Source: CAWATG01 sp963785035 | GTDB taxonomy: Bacteria; Actinomycetota; Acidimicrobiia; IMCC26256; CAWATG01 | Length of the DNA: 64,000 bases | Assembly: GCA_963785035.1 (NCBI GenBank) | Contig: CAWATG010000011.1 | Span: 1 to 64,000, forward strand | Direction of reading: 5' to 3' | Part shown: positions 10,686-20,520 of the stretch, piece after piece | How positions within the stretch are numbered: the first letter of the stretch is position 1 | How the letters are laid out: each line of letters opens with the position of its first letter | Made by a program: the position numbers and the translations under genes | Notes under the pieces: model-generated | What the model was told of the DNA's origin: nothing | Databases searched by the model: none | The model's input: only the letters and a program-made list of their open reading frames with translations

Positions 10686-12148
10686 TCAGCCCTCGCCGGC
10701 CTCCCCGCCTCGTCCAGGGTCAGGTGAGCCTCCAGGACGGAGTTGCGGATCGAGCAGCCAGGAGACGACGCCACCGCAGACCAGCAGCGCCGGCGCAGAC
10801 CAGCATCGCCGTGCCGTACGCCGGCGTCGAAGGCCACCGCGTCGGCGTACTCCTCGCCGGTGAGGCCGACCAGCGGCGGCAGCGCCGCGACCGCGAGCAG
10901 CGAGCCCGGTCCGGGCCACCGCGTTGTTGACGCCGCTGGCGAGGCCGGCGTGCTCGTCCGGCGCCGCGGCGAGCACGGTGGCGGTCAGCGGCGCGACCAT
11001 CAGCGCCAGGCCGAGCCCGAAGAGCGTGAGCCCCGGGCAGCACGTCGTGCCAGTAGCCGCCGTCGGCGTCGACGCGCACCAGCACAGCGGTCGCCGACGC
11101 CCATCACGACCGGGCCCGACCGTCATCGGGATCCGCGGACCGATCCGCACCGCCAGCCGGCCGCCGCGCGGAGGCGAGGAACAGCATGCACACGGTGATC
11201 GGCAGCGTGGCGACGCCGGCCGCCAGGGCGCTGTAGCCGAGCGACGGTCTGGAGCTGGAGCACCAGGAAGAACAGCATCGCGCCGAGGGCGGCGTAGACC
11301 AGCAGCGTCATCGCGTTCGACGCGCGCTGAAGGTGCGGTCGCGGAAGATGCTCCAGCGGCAGCATCGGCTCGCCATCGCCGGCCCTCGACGACGCACGAA
11401 GCCGACCGCCGGCGACCACGCCGACAGCGGCCGGCCACGAGCGCCGCCGGGTCCGCCCCACTCGATCAGGGCGTACGTGATGCCGCCCAGCGCCAGCGAT
11501 CGCCAGCACCGCGCCGGCCACGTCGAAGTGGCGTGGAGGCGTGCGGGTCGCGGGTCTCCGGGACGTGGCGCACGCGCGATCACAGACCGTGACCACCGCG
11601 AGCGGCAGGTTGATGAGGAAGATCCAGCGCCAGCTGGCGTAGCTCGATCAGCCCGCCGCCGACGAACGGCCCGATCGCGGCGGCGATCCCGCCGAGCCCG
11701 GACCAGGCGCCGATCGCGGGCGCCCGGTCGTCGCGGCACGAAGGCGCCCTGGATCATCGCCAGGCTGCCCGGCGTGAGCAGCGCCGCCGCCGACGCCCTG
11801 CAGCACCCGGGCGACGATCAGCATCTCCGGGGTGGGCGCCAGCCCGCACAGCAGCGGAGGCGGCGGCGAACCAGACGATGCCGATCACGAAGACCCGGCG
11901 GCGGCCGAACCGGTCGCCGAGCGAGCCGCCGAGCAGGATCAGGCAGGCCAGCGAGAGCAGGTAGCCGTTGGTGATCCACTGCAGCTCGGCCAGGTCGGCG
12001 TCGAGGTCCGTCGCCGATGGTCCGCAGCGCGACGTTGACGACGGTCCCGTCGAGGAATGCCATCCCGGAGCCGAGGACCGCGGCGGCGATGACCGCCCGG
12101 CCCGTCGGCAGTCCCCATCCGAACCGCCTCTGGCGCCGAACTCGTCAC
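10686..12148 (-). CDS. MFS drug-efflux transporter, DHA2 (14-helix) type
   Basis: Proton-coupled efflux pump of the EmrB/QacA type. After the start (GTG at 12148 or ATG at 12118) comes AAVLGSGMAFLDGTVVNVAL, the family's motif D1, then ELQWITNGYLLSLACLILLG, GGSLGDRFGRRRVFVIG (motif A) and RVLQGVGAALLTPGSLAMI (motif C). The C-terminal half has GLTLFGLGLALMVAPLTAT and DEHAGLASGVNNAVARTG. Length after repair, about 480 residues, fits 14 helices. The frame is broken more than ten times by one-base changes. Substrate unknown. It precedes the M15 peptidase gene with two bases between stop and ATG, so the two may be co-expressed. Confidence 0.8.
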
Positions 12149-12173
12149 ACGTCGACAGGTAGCCTCGCCGTCG

Positions 12174-13054
12174 TGTCCACGCGTCGCCGCGGTCGCAGCC
12201 GAGCGCGGCTCGTCGAGCACGTCGACCGGCTGGCGGTCGAGCACCCGCCGATCGACCTGGCCACCGTCGACTTCACGGTCCGCGAACCCGGTCGACTTCG
12301 AGCGCGCGCTTCGGCCACGTCCTCGACTACATGGCCCGGGTCGAGCTCGAGGTCGACCGCAACGTGCTCGAGCTGACGACGATGCTGCCCGGACCCGCCC
12401 GAGATCGACCGGCACTTCTACGCCGACGTCTGGCAGCCGCAGGAGATCCGGCACGGGCTGATCCTCGACGCGCTCCAGGTGCGACCTCGGGCGCGCGCCC
12501 GCCGACGCCGACCTCGACCCGTCTCGGCTCAAGCTCAAGGTGCTCGGCGCGCTCGCCCACCTCGGCGCCTTCCAGGACGTCTGCCGGATGCTCTACTACC
12601 TGACCGGCATGGCCACCGAGCGGTCCGCGGTGCTCGCCTACAACCTGCTGCACGACGGCGTCATCGAGATGGGCGAGACCGGCATCGCCCGAGACGGTGA
12701 TCGGCCCGATCCGCCGCCAGGAGCCCGGCCACTACGCGTTCTACCAGCTGTCCGCCCGCGGCCTCTGGGGCGAGCTGGCCGCCTGGCAGCAGTGGATGGT
12801 ACGGCTGGCTGCGCACGCTGTCGTTCGCGCCGGTCGGGCGCCAACAACGACGAGCAGATGGCCGACTTCGGCGACGTGATGACCACGCTCGGCATCGACC
12901 GACGACCTCGAGCGACTTCGCCGACGCAGATCTCCCGCGTCGAGCGCGAGCTGCTCTGGGCGCCACGACGCGACGGGCCTCAAGGTCCCGGACGTACGTC
13001 GCCGGGGCGTTCCGCGAGGCGGTCGAGCTGGCGCAGGCGCGCGCCGCCAGATGA
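12174..13054 (+). CDS. Conserved actinobacterial protein, possible ferritin-like fold
   Basis: Protein of about 290 residues, starting GTG with STRRRGRSRARLVEHVDRLA. I recognise the type as conserved in high-GC actinobacteria but without an assigned function. The sequence is helical and contains FERARFGHVLDYMARVELEV, HFYADVWQPQEIRHGLILDA and QDVCRMLYYLTGMATERSAV followed by YNLLHDGVIEMGETGIA. E in QEIRH and E in MARVELEV are spaced like the first helices of ferritin-like diiron enzymes such as acyl-ACP desaturases, but I cannot show a complete ligand set. Five or so single-base corrections are needed. It is divergent from the MFS gene across a gap of only 25 bases. Confidence 0.55.
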
Positions 13055-13076
13055 ACCGCCCCGCGGAGGTCGCCTG

Positions 13077-14692
13077 TCAGGGGCCGTCCGGGAACCGGCG
13101 CGAGTGCTCCCACGCCCGACGGTTGCGCAACGGCATCGTCGACTCGTAGCTCTCCTCGCGCAACGACCGCATCAGCGAGACGCACATGCCGATCAGGATC
13201 AGCATGAACGGTGCCGCCACCAGGATCACGAGGGTCTGCAGCGCCGCGAGCCCGCCGGCCCACAGCAGCACCGCGGCCACCGCCCCGGTCGCCACGCCCC
13301 AGAAGATGATGAGCGCGCGGTGCGGCTCCTCCTCGCCGTGCTGGGAGAGCATCCCCATCACGATGGAGGCCGCGTCGGCGCCCGGTCACGAAGAAGATGG
13401 CGATCAGGAAGACGGCCAGCGCCACCGTGATCGACGCGAGCGGGAACTCCCGCAGCACCTCGAACAGCGACGCCTCCAGCGCGATGCCTCCCGTGTCGGT
13501 CAACGGAGGCTCCCAGCCCTCGACCAGCTGCAGGTCGAGCGCGGTCCCGCCCAGGATCGCGAACCAGACGAACGACACCAGGCTCGGCACCAGCACGACG
13601 TAGATCACGAACTGCCTGATCGTGCGGCCCTTGGAGATCCGGGCGATGAACATCCCGACGAAGGGGGTCCACGAGATCCACCAGGCCCAGTAGAAGATCG
13701 TCCAGCCGCTCAGCCAGGAGGACGCCTGCTCCTCGAAGACGCCGGTGGTGAAGGACATCGCGGGCAGCTGGGTCGAGGTAGGCGCCCATGCTCTGGGTGA
13801 ACGTCGAGAGGATGAAGACCGTCGGCCCGACCACGAAGAGGAAGAACGCCAGCAGCGCGGCGGCCAGCGCGTTGGCGTTGGAGAGGTACTTGATCCCGCG
13901 CTCCACGCCGGAGACCGCCGAGATCACGAAGCAGCCCGTCAGCACCGCGATCACGATGACGGCGAGGGTCTTGCTGCCGGCGCCGCTGCCGAAGACGTTG
14001 TCGAGGCCGCCGGTGATCTGCAGGGCTCCCAGGCCGAGCGAGGTCGCCGACCCGAAGAGGGTCGCGAAGATCGCGACCACGTCGATCGCCCTGCCGGGGC
14101 CCTGGGTCACCTTCTCGCCGAGCAGCGGCCGGAACGTGGCCGAGATCAGGTTGCCGTAGCCCTTGCGGTAGGCGAAGTAGCCGATGGCGAGCCCGATCAC
14201 GGCGTACATCGCCCAGGGGTGCAGGCCCCAGTGGAAGAAGGAGTACTGCATCGCCAGCTCCGCCGCACGCGGCGAGCCCGGCGTGGCCTCACCCAGCGGA
14301 GGTGCGTTGAAGTGGGTCAGCGGCTCCGCGACGCCCCAGAACATCAGGCCGATGCCCATGCCGGTCGCGAACATCATCGACACCCACGACACGGTGGAGA
14401 ACTCCGGCTCGGAGTCGTCGGGGCCGAGCTTGATGTTGCCGTAGCGCGAGAGGGCCAGGTAGGCCGAGAAGATCACGAAGCCGCAGCTGGTCAGCACGAA
14501 CAGCCAGCCGAAGTTCCCTGTCACCCAGCCGAGGACCGAGGTGGCGCGTTCGGACGTCTCCTCGGGCCAGATCGCACCCACGAGGACGAAGGCCACGGAG
14601 AGCGTGGCGGCGACCCCGAAGACCAGCTTGTCGATGGGCGCACCCCGTGGCGACGCAGACGCCGTGGTGGGTCGCTCCTTGATCTCTGCCAT
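13077..14692 (-). CDS. BCCT family betaine/choline/carnitine transporter
   Basis: Secondary transporter for quaternary ammonium compounds (glycine betaine, choline or carnitine), about 540 residues, 12 helices. Family hallmarks: FATGMGIGLMFWGVAEPLTH, QYSFFHWGLHPWAMYAVIGL, the aromatic-box helix GWTIFYWAWWISWTPFVGMF followed by ARISKGRTIRQF. The GMGIG glycine run is present and is not the GAGIG form. The C-terminal tail is short (RSLREESYESTMPLRNRRAW), unlike the long osmosensing tail of BetP. Only two single-base corrections are needed (near 13,765 and 13,385), far fewer than in genes on either side. The gene ends 22 bases from the convergent gene at 12174-13054. Confidence 0.9.
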
Positions 14693-14857
14693 GTCGACTC
14701 CAGCCCGGATGAGTCAGGGCGGCGGAGTCGTCGGGCCTCGGCCTCGTCACCCGGTGACCGAGCCCGTCGGGAGACGGCGGTGTTGCTTGATACGCATCAG
14801 CGTGCTCCCAGCGCAACAGCCACGTGAAGTCGAGAATGATCCTGCAACCCGCCCACG
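14693..14857. other. Intergenic stretch between BCCT and MarR genes
   Basis: Both neighbours point leftwards, so this holds the upstream region of the BCCT gene. A GGCTGGAGTCGAC-like ribosome binding context lies just before the ATG at 14692. I see no RNA gene or strong repeat. Confidence 0.5.
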
Positions 14858-15334
14858 TCAAGCACCGTCGACCCCGGGCCACGCCTCGTGGGCCTCGACG
14901 AGCAACGTCCGGAGCTGGTCCCACTTGCGCGGGCCGAGGCGCTCGCGCCAGCGCGCCTCGACCTCCCCGATCATCTGCTCGCCGGCCTCGACGGCCTGCC
15001 GCCCGCGCCTGGTCGGGCGCAGGATCCGCACCCGCCGGTCGGCCGGGTCGCGGACCGTCTCGAGCAGGCCACGCTCCTCGAGGTCGTTGGCGAACTCCCC
15101 CAGCGCCTGCTTGGTCATGCCGACCCGGTCCGCCAGGTCGGTCACCCGCATGCCGTCGACCGGGGTGAGGCTGAGCAGCCGCAGCTGCGAGGAGCGCAGC
15201 CCCCGGACCGGGGCCGGCCGTCGCGCCCCGGCAGCACCGGTGGACTCGGCGTGCAGGTCGACCCGGAAGTCGTCCATGACGCGCCCCAGCAGGGCGAGGA
15301 GGTGGTCGGGGAGATCGTCCTTGACGCCGGTCAT
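14858..15334 (-). CDS. MarR-family transcriptional regulator
   Basis: Intact 158-residue winged-helix regulator with no frame errors. The DNA-binding core is RGLRSSQLRLLSLTPVDGMR, VTDLADRVGMTKQALGEFAN (recognition helix), DLEERGLLETVRDPADRRVR (wing with the conserved D-ADRR). C-terminal helices would form the dimer interface. Members repress their own and neighbouring genes and release DNA on binding small aromatic ligands or on oxidation; no conserved sensing cysteine is present here. It is divergent from the phosphotransferase gene at 15392, and an imperfect palindrome fills the 57-base gap, so it probably regulates both. Confidence 0.9.
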   Translation of the reverse strand: MTGVKDDLPDHLLALLGRVMDDFRVDLHAESTGAAGARRPAPVRGLRSSQLRLLSLTPVDGMRVTDLADRVGMTKQALGEFANDLEERGLLETVRDPADRRVRILRPTRRGRQAVEAGEQMIGEVEARWRERLGPRKWDQLRTLLVEAHEAWPGVDGA

Positions 15335-15336
15335 AA

Positions 15337-15371
15337 GGCAACCTTACTATCTCCTGATTAGGAAGGTTACC
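15337..15371. promoter_or_regulatory. Palindrome, likely MarR operator
   Basis: GGCAACCTTACTA (15337-15349) and TAGGAAGGTTACC (15359-15371) are inverted with 11 of 13 matches around a 9-base centre. It starts two bases from the MarR ATG and ends 20 bases before the divergent gene. Position and symmetry fit an autoregulated operator; MarR binding is inferred. Confidence 0.7.
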
Positions 15372-15391
15372 TGACCATCGGGCAGGAGGGC

Positions 15392-16548
15392 ATGATGACG
15401 GTCGAGGAGAGGGAGACGACCATGGCCGGAGGGCGCACCCGCGACCAGCTGGGCTCCGGACCCGAGCTGACGCCCGAGGAGCTGCTGGGCGACCTGGAGC
15501 ACCCCGGCGGCCCGGTGACGCTGGAGTCCTTCGACTACGCCTTCGGGTCACCGGCGACCGCCGGCCTCTACCGGCTGCGGGGCGAGGGCTGGTCCTGGTT
15601 CTGCAAGGTGCTCCAGCACGTGCGCCACTGGCCGGGTCTCGCGATGATGCCGCCCGAGGACGCCGCCCTCCTCGCCGAGCAGCTCCCCTGGCGCTCCGAG
15701 CTCGAGCTGTGGGACGAGCGCCCTCGTCTCGCGGATGCCGGCCGGGATGCGGCCACCGGTCCTGCACGGCATCGTCGACCTGGGCGACGACCGGGTCGCG
15801 GTCTGGATGGAGGACGTCGACCTCGCGCCGCCGTCGACCGACCTCGCCCAGTACACGCGCGCGGCGTACCTGCTGGGCCGCTGGAACGCCCGCTGCGCCG
15901 ATCCCGACCTCGTCGCCGCCAACGGCTACGCGCCGGGCTTCGCGCTGCGGATGTACGCCGGCCGCGCGGTCGAGTACCGCGGCCTGCTGCCCGCTCGCCG
16001 ACGACGGCCTGTGGTCACACCCGTGGCTCGCCGACCACGCCGACGTCCGCGCCGACCTGCGCCGGCTCGCACCCGACATCCCGGAGATGCTCGACCGGCT
16101 GGACACCTACGTCCAGACCATCCCCCACGGCGACGCCAGCCCGCAGAACCTGCTGGTCCCGCGGGAGGACCCGGAGACCTTCGTGGTGATCGACCTGTCC
16201 TTCCGGACCCCGCACGCCCTGGGGTTCGACCTGGGCCAGCTGCTGGTCGGGCTCGTCCACGCCGGCGAGGTGCCGGCCGCGATGCTCGGTCAGATCGCCA
16301 CGCTCATCGTGCCGGCCTACCTCGACGGCCTGGCCGCCGAGGGGATCACGGGGATCGACGATGCGGTGCGCGACGCGTACGCCACCTCGGCGCTGCTGCG
16401 CAGCGGGTTCGACTCCTTCCTCTACGACCTGATCGGCTCGGAGGACCCCGGGGACCGGCACACCTTCGACGAGCGGGTGGCGCTCTGCGCCTTCCTCGCC
16501 CGGCAGTACGACGACACCGTCGCCGCCACGGCGCGGCAGCACGGCTGA
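15392..16548 (+). CDS. Aminoglycoside phosphotransferase-like kinase
   Basis: Protein-kinase-like fold of the APH/choline kinase type, about 385 residues. The catalytic loop is VQTIPHGDASPQNLLVP (H-G-D-x5-N), and the metal-binding segment VVIDLSFRTPHALGFDLGQL has D in place of the usual IDW. N-terminal lobe: LYRLRGEGWSWFCKVLQHVR, with K as probable ATP-binding lysine. The substrate is unknown; relatives act on small metabolites as often as on antibiotics. Start is ATG at 15392, with ATG at 15422 as alternative. Two single-base corrections (near 15,720 and 15,990). It is divergent from the MarR gene and probably under its control. Confidence 0.75.
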
Positions 16549-16566
16549 GGTCGGGGGGCTCAGCCG
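16542..16566. terminator. Bidirectional hairpin between convergent genes
   Basis: CGGCTGAG (16542-16549) and CTCAGCCG (16559-16566) form a perfect 8-bp stem over a 9-base G-rich loop. It overlaps the stop codon of the phosphotransferase gene and lies 6 bases from the stop of the convergent TetR gene. There is no T-run, as is common in high-GC actinobacteria. Confidence 0.6.
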
Positions 16567-16571
16567 GGCTC

Positions 16572-17144
16572 TCAGCCGCGCAGCACCCGCGAGGCGAGGA
16601 AGGCCAGGTCGGCGGCGGTCTCCTCGGGAGCGGCCGAGGGCTGCATGACATGGCTCAGCACCACGCGGACCACCATGTCGATGGCGGGGTCGAGGTGGTC
16701 GTCGAGCGGGACGTCGTAGGTCCGGACCCGCTCGGCGACCACCGTCTTGGCCGTCTCGAGCAGCGACTCGGCGTGGGTGGTGAGCAGCGGCAGCAGCTCG
16801 GTGTCGGCGCCGTGGGTGGCGCTGACGACGGCCTTGAGCAGGTCGTTGCCGCGGGCCAGCCGCAGCACCCCGGCGGTGGCGGCCTCGATCGCGGCGACCA
16901 GGTCGTCGGGGTGGGCGTCGAAGGCGTCGGTCACCACGGAGAGGAACCGCTCGAGCTCGGCGAGGATCATCGCCTCGGCCAGGGCCGGCTTGCCGCCGAT
17001 CTCGTTGTAGACGGTCTGCCGGCTCACCCCGACCGCCTCGGCGAGACGGCCCATCGTCACCTGCGACCAGCCGTGGGCCAGGGTCAGCTCGACGGCCGAG
17101 GCGACGATCCGCTGCCTCGTCGTGGTCCCCGCCGTCGCCGTCAT
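16572..17144 (-). CDS. TetR-family transcriptional regulator
   Basis: Intact 190-residue regulator. The N-terminal helix-turn-helix is TRQRIVASAVELTLAHGWSQ, VTMGRLAEAVGVSRQTVYNE, followed by IGGKPALAEAMI. The C-terminal ligand-binding domain is helical and unassigned; it carries ATAGVLRLARGNDLLKAVVS and a histidine-acid pair ATHGADTEL. It is divergent from the NSS transporter gene, with 66 bases between the two starts, and may regulate it. No strong palindrome is visible in that gap. No frame errors, in contrast to the transporter next door. Confidence 0.9.
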   Translation of the reverse strand: MTATAGTTTRQRIVASAVELTLAHGWSQVTMGRLAEAVGVSRQTVYNEIGGKPALAEAMILAELERFLSVVTDAFDAHPDDLVAAIEAATAGVLRLARGNDLLKAVVSATHGADTELLPLLTTHAESLLETAKTVVAERVRTYDVPLDDHLDPAIDMVVRVVLSHVMQPSAAPEETAADLAFLASRVLRG

Positions 17145-17210
17145 GCCGCCAGCCTACGGGCGCGTCGCGTCGCTATCGTGAGGTGTTCCCGCCGCCCCCG
17201 AGGAGGAGTC

Positions 17211-18782
17211 ATGAGTCAGCAGGTCGGGGCCACGCCCCCGGAGGCCGAGGCGCGCGGCGCCTTCTCCTCGCGCAAGGTCTTCATCCTCGCCGCGATCGGG
17301 TCGGCCGTGGGGCTGGGCAACATCTGGCGCTTCCCGTACGTCGCCTACGAGAACGGCGGCGGCGCGTTCGTCATCCCCTACCTCGTCGCGCTGCTGACCG
17401 CCGGGCCTGCCCTTCCTGTTCCTCGACTACGCGCTCGGCCACCGCGACCGCGGCTCGGCGCCGCTGTCGTTCGCGCGGCATCGAGCCGGCGCACCGAGGG
17501 CGCTCGGCTGGTGGCAGGTCGGCATCTGCTTCGTGATCGCCGTCTACTACGCCGCCGTCATCGCCTGGGCGGTGCGCTACACGTTCTTCTCCGATCGACA
17601 AGGCCTGGGGCGACGACCCGGACGGGCTTCCTGTTCGGCGACCTTCCTGCAGGCCGGCGACCCCGGCGTCGAGCTCGACGTCGTCGCCGGCGTGCTGTGT
17701 GCCGCTCGCGCTGGTGTGGCTCGCCGTGCTCGTGATCATGGTGGCCGGCGTCGCAGAAGGGCATCGGCGCGACGTCGGTGGTGTTCATCCCGATGCTGGT
17801 CGTCGCCTTCGGCGCCCTCGTGGTCCGGGCGCTGTTCCTGCCGGGCGCCGCCGACGGGCCTCGACGCCCTGTTCACGCCCGAACTGGTCGGCGCTCGGCG
17901 ACGCCGGCGTGTGGGCCGCGGCCTTCGGCCAGATCTTCTTCTCGTTGTCGGTCGGCTTCGGGATCATGATCACGTACTCGTCGTACGTGCGCCCGCAAGA
18001 CCGACATGACCGGCTCCGGGCTGGTCGTCGGGTTCGCCAACTCCGGCTTCGAGCTGCTCGCCGGCATCGGCGTGTTCGCGGCGCTGGGCTTCATGGCCCA
18101 GGCCAACGGGGTGGCCGTCGACGAGGTGGCGACCTCCGGGCTCGGGCTGGCCTTCGTCGCCTTCCCGGCGATCATCACCGAGGCACCGGCCGGAGCGCTG
18201 ATCGGCGTGCTGTTCTTCGGCTCGCTGGTGATCGCCGGCATCACCTCCCTGGTCAGCGTGATCGAGGTCGTGATCTCGGCGGTCCGCGACAAGTTCGAGC
18301 TCGACCCGGATCGCGCGCGACCCTGGCGGTCGGCGTCCCGTCCGCCGTGATCAGCCTGGTGTTCTTCGCCACCACCAGCGGCGTCTACGTCCTCGACATC
18401 GTCGACCACTTCATCAACCGGTTCGGCATCCTGCTCGTCGCGGTGGTCTAGCATGCTGGTCGTCGCCTGGGGCGTGCCGGGCGCTGCCGACGCTGGCGCG
18501 ACCACCTCAACGCCGACGGCTCGGTGCCGATCGGCGACCTGGTGGAAGGTGCTGGTCGTCGTTCGTCGCGCCGATCGCGCTGGGCTACGTCCTGGTCGAC
18601 GCCTTCCTCGACCGACCTCGAGACGCCGTACGAGGGCTACCCGGCAGTGGATGCTGCTCACCTTCGGGTGGGGCGCCGCCGCGGCCGTGATCGTCTTCGG
18701 CTTCCTCGCCGCGCGCGTCCGGTGGCGACCGGAGACCTCGCTCGACCCCGTCCCCGACACCACCGAGACCGGAGGCAACTGA
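17211..18782 (+). CDS. NSS family sodium-dependent transporter (frameshifted)
   Basis: Sodium:neurotransmitter-symporter family amino acid transporter, about 510 residues. The sodium/substrate-site signature is near the start: FILAAIGSAVGLGNIWRFPY, then VAYENGGGAFVIPY. Helix 6 region SLSVGFGIMITYSSYV is typical of bacterial members such as MhsT and MetP. Start ATG at 17211 has a good GAGGAGG before it. I reconstructed about a dozen frame corrections, and in the ones I could read each is one extra base (for example TCCgATCGAC for S-I-D, GACGGgCCTC for D-G-L). It is followed after one base by the small MetS-like gene, which points to a methionine or alanine importer. Confidence 0.85.
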
Positions 18783-18783
18783 C

Positions 18784-18914
18784 ATGAACACCAGCGCGTC
18801 GTCCTCATGCTCGTCGCGATGCTCGTGATCTGGGGCGGGCTGGTCGTGGCCGTGGTCAACCTCAACCGCAGCAAGGACACCCCGAGGGCCGACGAGGTCC
18901 ACCGCGACCTCTGA
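18784..18914 (+). CDS. metS: MetS-like small subunit of NSS transporter
   Basis: Tiny membrane protein of about 43 residues: MNTSA, then (after one base correction) VVLMLVAMLVIWGGLVVAVV, NLNRSKDTPRADEVHRDL. One hydrophobic helix flanked by an N-rich basic tail matches the methionine/alanine importer small subunit family that accompanies NSS transporters in actinobacteria, where MetS is required with MetP for methionine uptake. It begins one base after the transporter stop. The gene symbol rests on family and context only. Confidence 0.75.
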
Positions 18915-18926
18915 GCGACCCGAGGC

Positions 18927-20361
18927 TCAGGCCTGGACCCGCTCGACCGGGACGAAGTCGACCTTCTCGCGGACGCCGCAGTCGGGGCAGCACCAGTCGT
19001 CCGGGACGTCCGCCCAGGCCGTGCCGGCGGCGAAGCCCTCGTGCTCGTCGCCGGCCTCGACCTCGTAGACGTAGGAGCACCCGGGGCAGCGGGCCGCCAG
19101 CACCTCGTGGGCGCCGGTCCCGGCGGGGTCGACCACCGGGATCGCGGCGTCGACCTCCGCCGGGGCGGCGTACCGCGCGAGGATCCGCTCCCGCCGGCGC
19201 GGGCTGATGTTGGCCCGGGTGACGTCGCCGTCGAAGTGGGCGAGCACCCGCGGGTCCATCACCCGGCGCCAGACGGCGGGCACGATCGCGAGCACGATCA
19301 TCCCGGCGTACCCGGTCGGCAGCACCGGGCTCTCCTCGAAGTCGCGCAGCGCCTGGTAGCGCCGGGTGGGGTTGGCGTGGTGGTCGCTGTGGCGCTGCAG
19401 GTGGTAGAGCAGCACGTTGGTCGCGATGTTGTTGGAGTTCCAGCTGTGGCTGGGGTCGACCCGCTCGTAGCGCTCGCGCTCCCCGACGCCGACCTTCTGC
19501 CGGAGCATCCCGTAGTGCTCCATGTAGTTGACGACCTCGAGCAGCGAGAAGCCGACGACCGCCTGGATCACGAGGTACGGCAGCACGCCGATGCCGAGCC
19601 AGGCGACCATCGCCGGCCCACAGCACCACCGACATCAGCCAGGCGTTGAGCACGTCGTTGCCGATCCGGAACGGGTGCTGCTTGCTTGCGGGCGTACCGC
19701 CGCTTCTCCAGCCGCCACGCGCTCCTCAGCGAGCCCACGACCGTGCGCGGCCAGAACTGCGTAGAAGGTCTCGCCGAGCCGGGCGCTGGCCGGGTCCTCC
19801 GGGGTGGCGACGCGGACGTGGTGGCCGCGGTTGTGCTCGATGTAGAAGTGGCCGTAGAAGATCTGCGCCAGGGCGATCTTGGACAGCCAGCGCTCGTGGG
19901 CCTCCTTCTTGTGGCCGAGCTCGTGGGCGGTGTTGATGCCGATGCCGCCGATGCAGCCGATCGAGACCGCCAGGCCGACCTTCTCCCACAGCGCCAGGGT
20001 CGGCGCCGGCGGCCGGGTCGCCCTCCGCGAGAGGTACAAGGCCCGCACGAAGCCGACGTACTGGATCGGGCAGGAAGAGGTAGGTGATCCAGCGGTAGTA
20101 GCGGTCGCTTCTCCAGCGCCTCGATCACGTCGTCGGGCGGGTTCGAGCGGTCGAGCCCGGCGACCAGGTCGATCGCGGGCACGATCGCCGAGGATCACGA
20201 CCGGGCCGACCCAGAACCAGCGCGCCCAGGCCGGTCAGCCAGCCAGCCGCCGTACGCCGACGAAGGCCAGGCTCGGGCACGACCAGCCCGATCAGCCAGA
20301 GGTAGCGCTTCTTGTCGTGCCACTGCTCGGTCGATCCGGCGGGGACGGTGCTGCCGGACAT
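18927..20361 (-). CDS. alkB: Alkane 1-monooxygenase fused to rubredoxin
   Basis: Integral-membrane diiron hydroxylase that oxidises the terminal carbon of n-alkanes, carrying its own electron carrier. Histidine boxes are all present: GINTAHELGHKK, FYIEHNRGHHVRVATPEDPA, EVVNYMEHYGMLRQ, LQRHSDHHANPTRRYQ. The C-terminal 55 residues are rubredoxin with CPGCSYVYE and CCPDCGVREKVDF, the two C-x2-C iron-binding knuckles. Such fusions are known in Nocardioides, Dietzia and relatives. Four to six single-base corrections are needed in the N-terminal half; the C-terminal 230 residues are intact. It ends 12 bases from the stop of the small NSS subunit, convergent. Upstream lies a repeat-rich promoter. 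Confidence 0.92.
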
Positions 20362-20382
20362 CCTGACCTCCCTGTCGACGCG

Positions 20383-20440
20383 GGTTTACAGGACCATACG
20401 ATCTGTAAACCGACTTGACAAGGGGTGGCGATCTGTCAAG
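20383..20440 (-). promoter_or_regulatory. alkB promoter with two nested operators
   Basis: Read leftwards, TTGTCA (20421-20416), a 17-base spacer and TATGGT (20398-20393) form a good sigma-70-like promoter, with GGGAGG about 10 bases before the alkB ATG. Two perfect inverted repeats overlap it: GGTTTACAG/CTGTAAACC (20383-20391 and 20403-20411) across the -10, and CTTGACA/TGTCAAG (20414-20420 and 20434-20440) across the -35. This arrangement suggests repression by a TetR-type dimer, inferred. Confidence 0.65.
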
Positions 20441-20462
20441 TGGCGGCCGACGCGCTGTAACG

Positions 20463-20520
20463 CCGGGTTAGCAACTGTTCCCACCGTGTTGCAGCCTGGT
20501 GGGAACAGCGGGTAACCCGG
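20463..20520. repeat. Long perfect inverted repeat upstream of DUF427 gene
   Basis: Inner arms CTGTTCCCACC (20475-20485) and GGTGGGAACAG (20498-20508) match over 11 bp around 12 bases. Outer arms CCGGGTTA (20463-20470) and TAACCCGG (20513-20520) match over 8 bp, with 4 unpaired bases on each side between inner and outer arms. It could be an operator pair or a stable hairpin in the 243-base gap between alkB and the DUF427 gene. Confidence 0.8.

Noticed and set aside
14289..16106. Minus-strand open frame of about 605 codons over BCCT, MarR and kinase genes
   Set aside because: Out-of-frame shadow of three well-supported genes.
15735..17735. Plus-strand open frame of about 666 codons linking the kinase, TetR and NSS regions
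   Set aside because: It contains pieces of true kinase and NSS sequence joined only because of base errors and an open antisense TetR stretch; not a real fusion.
20475..20508. Intrinsic terminator of alkB
   Set aside because: It lies upstream of, not after, alkB and there is no T-run; an operator or leader element is more likely.
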